Assembly: GCA_013694885.1 (NCBI GenBank)
Contig: JACDBO010000201.1
Span: 1-8,646, forward strand
Length of the DNA stretch: 8,646 nt
Direction of reading: 5' to 3'
From: Chloroflexia bacterium
Lineage (GTDB): Bacteria; Chloroflexota; Chloroflexia; Thermomicrobiales; UBA6265
This document shows positions 7,073 to 8,646 of this stretch, piece after piece. The notes beneath the pieces are model-generated. The model did not search any database. It saw only the letters and a list, made by a program, of their open reading frames with translations, and had not been told where the DNA came from. Every line of letters starts with the position of its first letter. Within the stretch, counting starts at the first letter, position 1. The translations under genes were made by a program, and so were the position numbers.

Positions 7073-8245
7073 CTACCTGAAGCGCTCGCCCGCCGGCTCG
7101 CTCGCGATCGGGTCGCCCCGGTAGAGGCGCTCGTAGGCGTCGACGGTGGTGTCCATGCTGAAGCGGTGTTCGATCTCGTCGCGTGGGCGCGTATAAGTGG
7201 CGCGGTTCCGCACCACCTCGATGATCGCCGCGGCGAGGGCCGGGACATCGCGCGGCGGCGTGATCCGCCCCATCCCGGTGACGGTGATCGGCTCGCGCAC
7301 ACCGGGGAGGTCGCTGGCGACGACCGGGGTGCCGCAGAGCATCGCTTCCACTTGGACGAGTCCAAACGTCTCGGTGTAGTTGGTGCTCGGCAGGACGAGC
7401 ACGTTGCACGCGGCGTAGAAATCGACCAGCTCCTGACCGCGCACCACGCCGAGGAGCCGCACATGGTCGCGGTGCGCGTCCAGGAGCGGTCTGGATCGTT
7501 GGTAGAGCGAGTCACCAACGACGTTTTGGTACTCGCCGGCAAAGACGTAGGTCGCGGTCGGGAAGGCGTCAAGCATCAGCGGCACCGTGCGCAACAGGTC
7601 GTCGCACCCCTTCTCCTCGGCGAATCGGCCCGCGAACCCGATCACGGGGCCGTCGCCGAGCGCGTGGCGAGTGCGAAAGGACGCGCGGCCGGTGTCGCTG
7701 GGCAGCGGCATCTCGATCGGCGGGTAGATGACGCTCATTTTGGCGCGCAACCGGCGCATGGTCGGGGAGACGGCGGCCCGGTCGGCCGTGTAGGTGACCA
7801 CCCGGTCGGCGAGTTTGCCGCCGCCGAGCCCGCTCACGAAGACGCCTCGCTCGGCGAGCCGGTTGAACCATCCATAGGGAAAGACGAGGTCGGTGTGGTG
7901 GGTCAGGATCAACCTGGTCCGCGTGGCCCTGGCGATCAGGGCCAACGGCGCGGCTTCCAGCAGCGGTAGATGGAGATGGACGACGTCGTGCTCGCGCATC
8001 AACCGGGCGGCGGTCGGCAGAAACCCAGGCATTACGACCCCGCGGCTGACCCCGAAGGCCACCGGCACGCGCACCTCCCGCACGCCCTCGACCCGCTGCT
8101 CGATGGGGTACGACCGATCGTGCCGGGAGGCGAGGATGGTGACATCGTGGCCGCGCGCGGTGAGATGCGTCGCCAACCGCTCCGCGTAGATCGTGACGCC
8201 GCTGCAATGGGGCGTGTAGTAGTAGAGAATCTGAAGGACGTTCAT
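7073..8245 (-). CDS. GT4-family (GT-B fold) glycosyltransferase
   Basis: A complete 390-residue cytoplasmic or peripheral enzyme of the usual length for the family. The N-terminal half matches the Glyco_transf_4 acceptor domain: a first strand MNVLQILYYYTPHCSGVTIY with the glycine loop at 16, a second strand at RGHDVTILAS (31-40), DVVHLHLPLLEAAPL (87-101) and LTHHTD (114-119). The C-terminal half is the Glycos_transf_1 nucleotide-sugar domain: GFAGRFAEEKG (203-213), with the Arg and Lys expected to hold the diphosphate, and the EX7E signature from Glu292 to Glu300 in TETFGLVQVEAMLCGTPVVAS. These retaining enzymes move a sugar from a nucleotide donor to a lipid-linked or polysaccharide acceptor. 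Donor and acceptor cannot be read from sequence. The start is ATG at 8245 with GGGAG 10 bases upstream and a second GGGAGG closer in. It diverges from the UXS-like gene, whose product could supply a donor sugar. Confidence 0.95.
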   Translation of the reverse strand: MNVLQILYYYTPHCSGVTIYAERLATHLTARGHDVTILASRHDRSYPIEQRVEGVREVRVPVAFGVSRGVVMPGFLPTAARLMREHDVVHLHLPLLEAAPLALIARATRTRLILTHHTDLVFPYGWFNRLAERGVFVSGLGGGKLADRVVTYTADRAAVSPTMRRLRAKMSVIYPPIEMPLPSDTGRASFRTRHALGDGPVIGFAGRFAEEKGCDDLLRTVPLMLDAFPTATYVFAGEYQNVVGDSLYQRSRPLLDAHRDHVRLLGVVRGQELVDFYAACNVLVLPSTNYTETFGLVQVEAMLCGTPVVASDLPGVREPITVTGMGRITPPRDVPALAAAIIEVVRNRATYTRPRDEIEHRFSMDTTVDAYERLYRGDPIASEPAGERFR

Positions 8246-8408
8246 CGGCCTCCCGCTCCCGTCGGCGCGTTCGCGTGCGACGCGGGTGACGCTTGTCCGG
8301 CTAGAATGTCGCGCACGGGCACCTCAGACTGGTGCGAGCGCGTTCCGCCTGCCTGCCATCATCGGACATCTTGCATACCGCGGCAACGACACCTTGGAGC
8401 AACGCCGA
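8246..8408. promoter_or_regulatory. Divergent intergenic region between GT4 and UXS-like genes
   Basis: The 163 bases separate two genes read outward, so promoters for both should lie here. A rightward TAGAAT at 8302-8307 is a five-of-six -10 match, but no matching -35 is found at normal spacing. A small inverted repeat, GCACC (8319-8323) and GGTGC (8331-8335) around a 7-base loop, lies in the middle and could be an operator or a leader hairpin. No leftward promoter is clear. Confidence 0.4.
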
Positions 8409-8646
8409 GTGCGTGTACTTGTCACGGGTGGTGCCGGATTCATCGGGTCTCACCTCTGCGAACGGCTGCTGGGCGACGATGCGACTGTGATCTGTATCGA
8501 CGACTTCTCGACCGGTCGCCGGCGAAACATCGTGTCCTTCGCCCGGCATCCTCGATTTCAGCTGGTCGAGATGGATGTCGCCGCCACGCTGGCCGACTAT
8601 CAGGTCGATCGTATCTACCATCTGGCCAGCCCCGCTAGCCCGGTGG
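8409..8646 (+). CDS. Extended SDR, probably UDP-glucuronate decarboxylase-like, C-terminus cut by window edge
   Basis: The first 79 codons of a rightward gene are visible; the rest lies past the right edge. MRVLVTGGAGFIGSHLCERL is the NAD-binding Rossmann start of extended short-chain dehydrogenases, with the GxxGxxG pattern at Gly7-Gly10-Gly13. Asp31-Asp32 in ICIDDFSTGRRRN sits where the cofactor ribose is held. YHLASPASPV (70-79) is close to the stretch typical of UDP-glucuronate decarboxylase (UDP-xylose synthase, UXS); most epimerases of the group have a different residue pattern after HLA. That enzyme turns UDP-glucuronate into UDP-xylose in the cytoplasm. The catalytic Tyr-x-x-x-Lys is beyond the window, so a UDP-glucose 4-epimerase or a dTDP-glucose dehydratase relative is not excluded. 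The start is GTG at 8409 with TTGGAG ending 9 bases upstream. It is divergent from the GT4 gene. Confidence 0.88.
   Translation, partial: MRVLVTGGAGFIGSHLCERLLGDDATVICIDDFSTGRRRNIVSFARHPRFQLVEMDVAATLADYQVDRIYHLASPASPV

Overview
The window is GC-rich, and almost every base belongs to a leftward (minus-strand) gene set for cell-envelope sugar chemistry. The best clue to the organism is the 1495-residue protein. Its C-terminal half carries the hallmarks of the Chlor_Arch_YYY (DUF2298) membrane family, which is known mainly from Chloroflexota and archaea. High GC, GTG starts and the fusion of a glycosyltransferase half to a YYY half fit a Chloroflexota bacterium, perhaps a Thermomicrobia/Sphaerobacter relative. 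That placement is inferred; there is no rRNA or marker gene here.

Layout from right to left, in the order of minus-strand transcription: 8245-7073 is a complete GT4 glycosyltransferase. 6950-6864 is a 28-residue single-helix membrane miniprotein with a strong ribosome site and a plausible -10 box. 6863-6611 shows no gene. 6610-5726 is a class I SAM-dependent methyltransferase. 5616-1129 is the giant two-module membrane protein (ArnT/PMT-like half plus YYY half). 1090-1 is the start of another multi-pass GT39-like protein, cut by the left edge. Rightward, 8409-8646 is the start of an extended SDR whose N-terminus resembles UDP-glucuronate decarboxylase (UDP-xylose synthase), cut by the right edge. 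It diverges from the GT4 gene across a 163-base gap.

A plausible joint role, by inference: the SDR supplies a nucleotide sugar, the GT4 enzyme adds sugars on the cytoplasmic side, the methyltransferase decorates a sugar or lipid, and the two large membrane proteins act on lipid-linked sugars at the outer face of the membrane. The acceptor cannot be named from the sequence.

The most notable items are the internal repetition of architecture within the 1495-residue protein (two multi-pass segments, each followed by a similar-looking soluble domain), the altered acidic motif and long N-terminal extension of the neighbouring GT39-like protein, and the miniprotein, which ordinary gene callers would miss. 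I saw no mobile element, CRISPR array, tRNA or rRNA.
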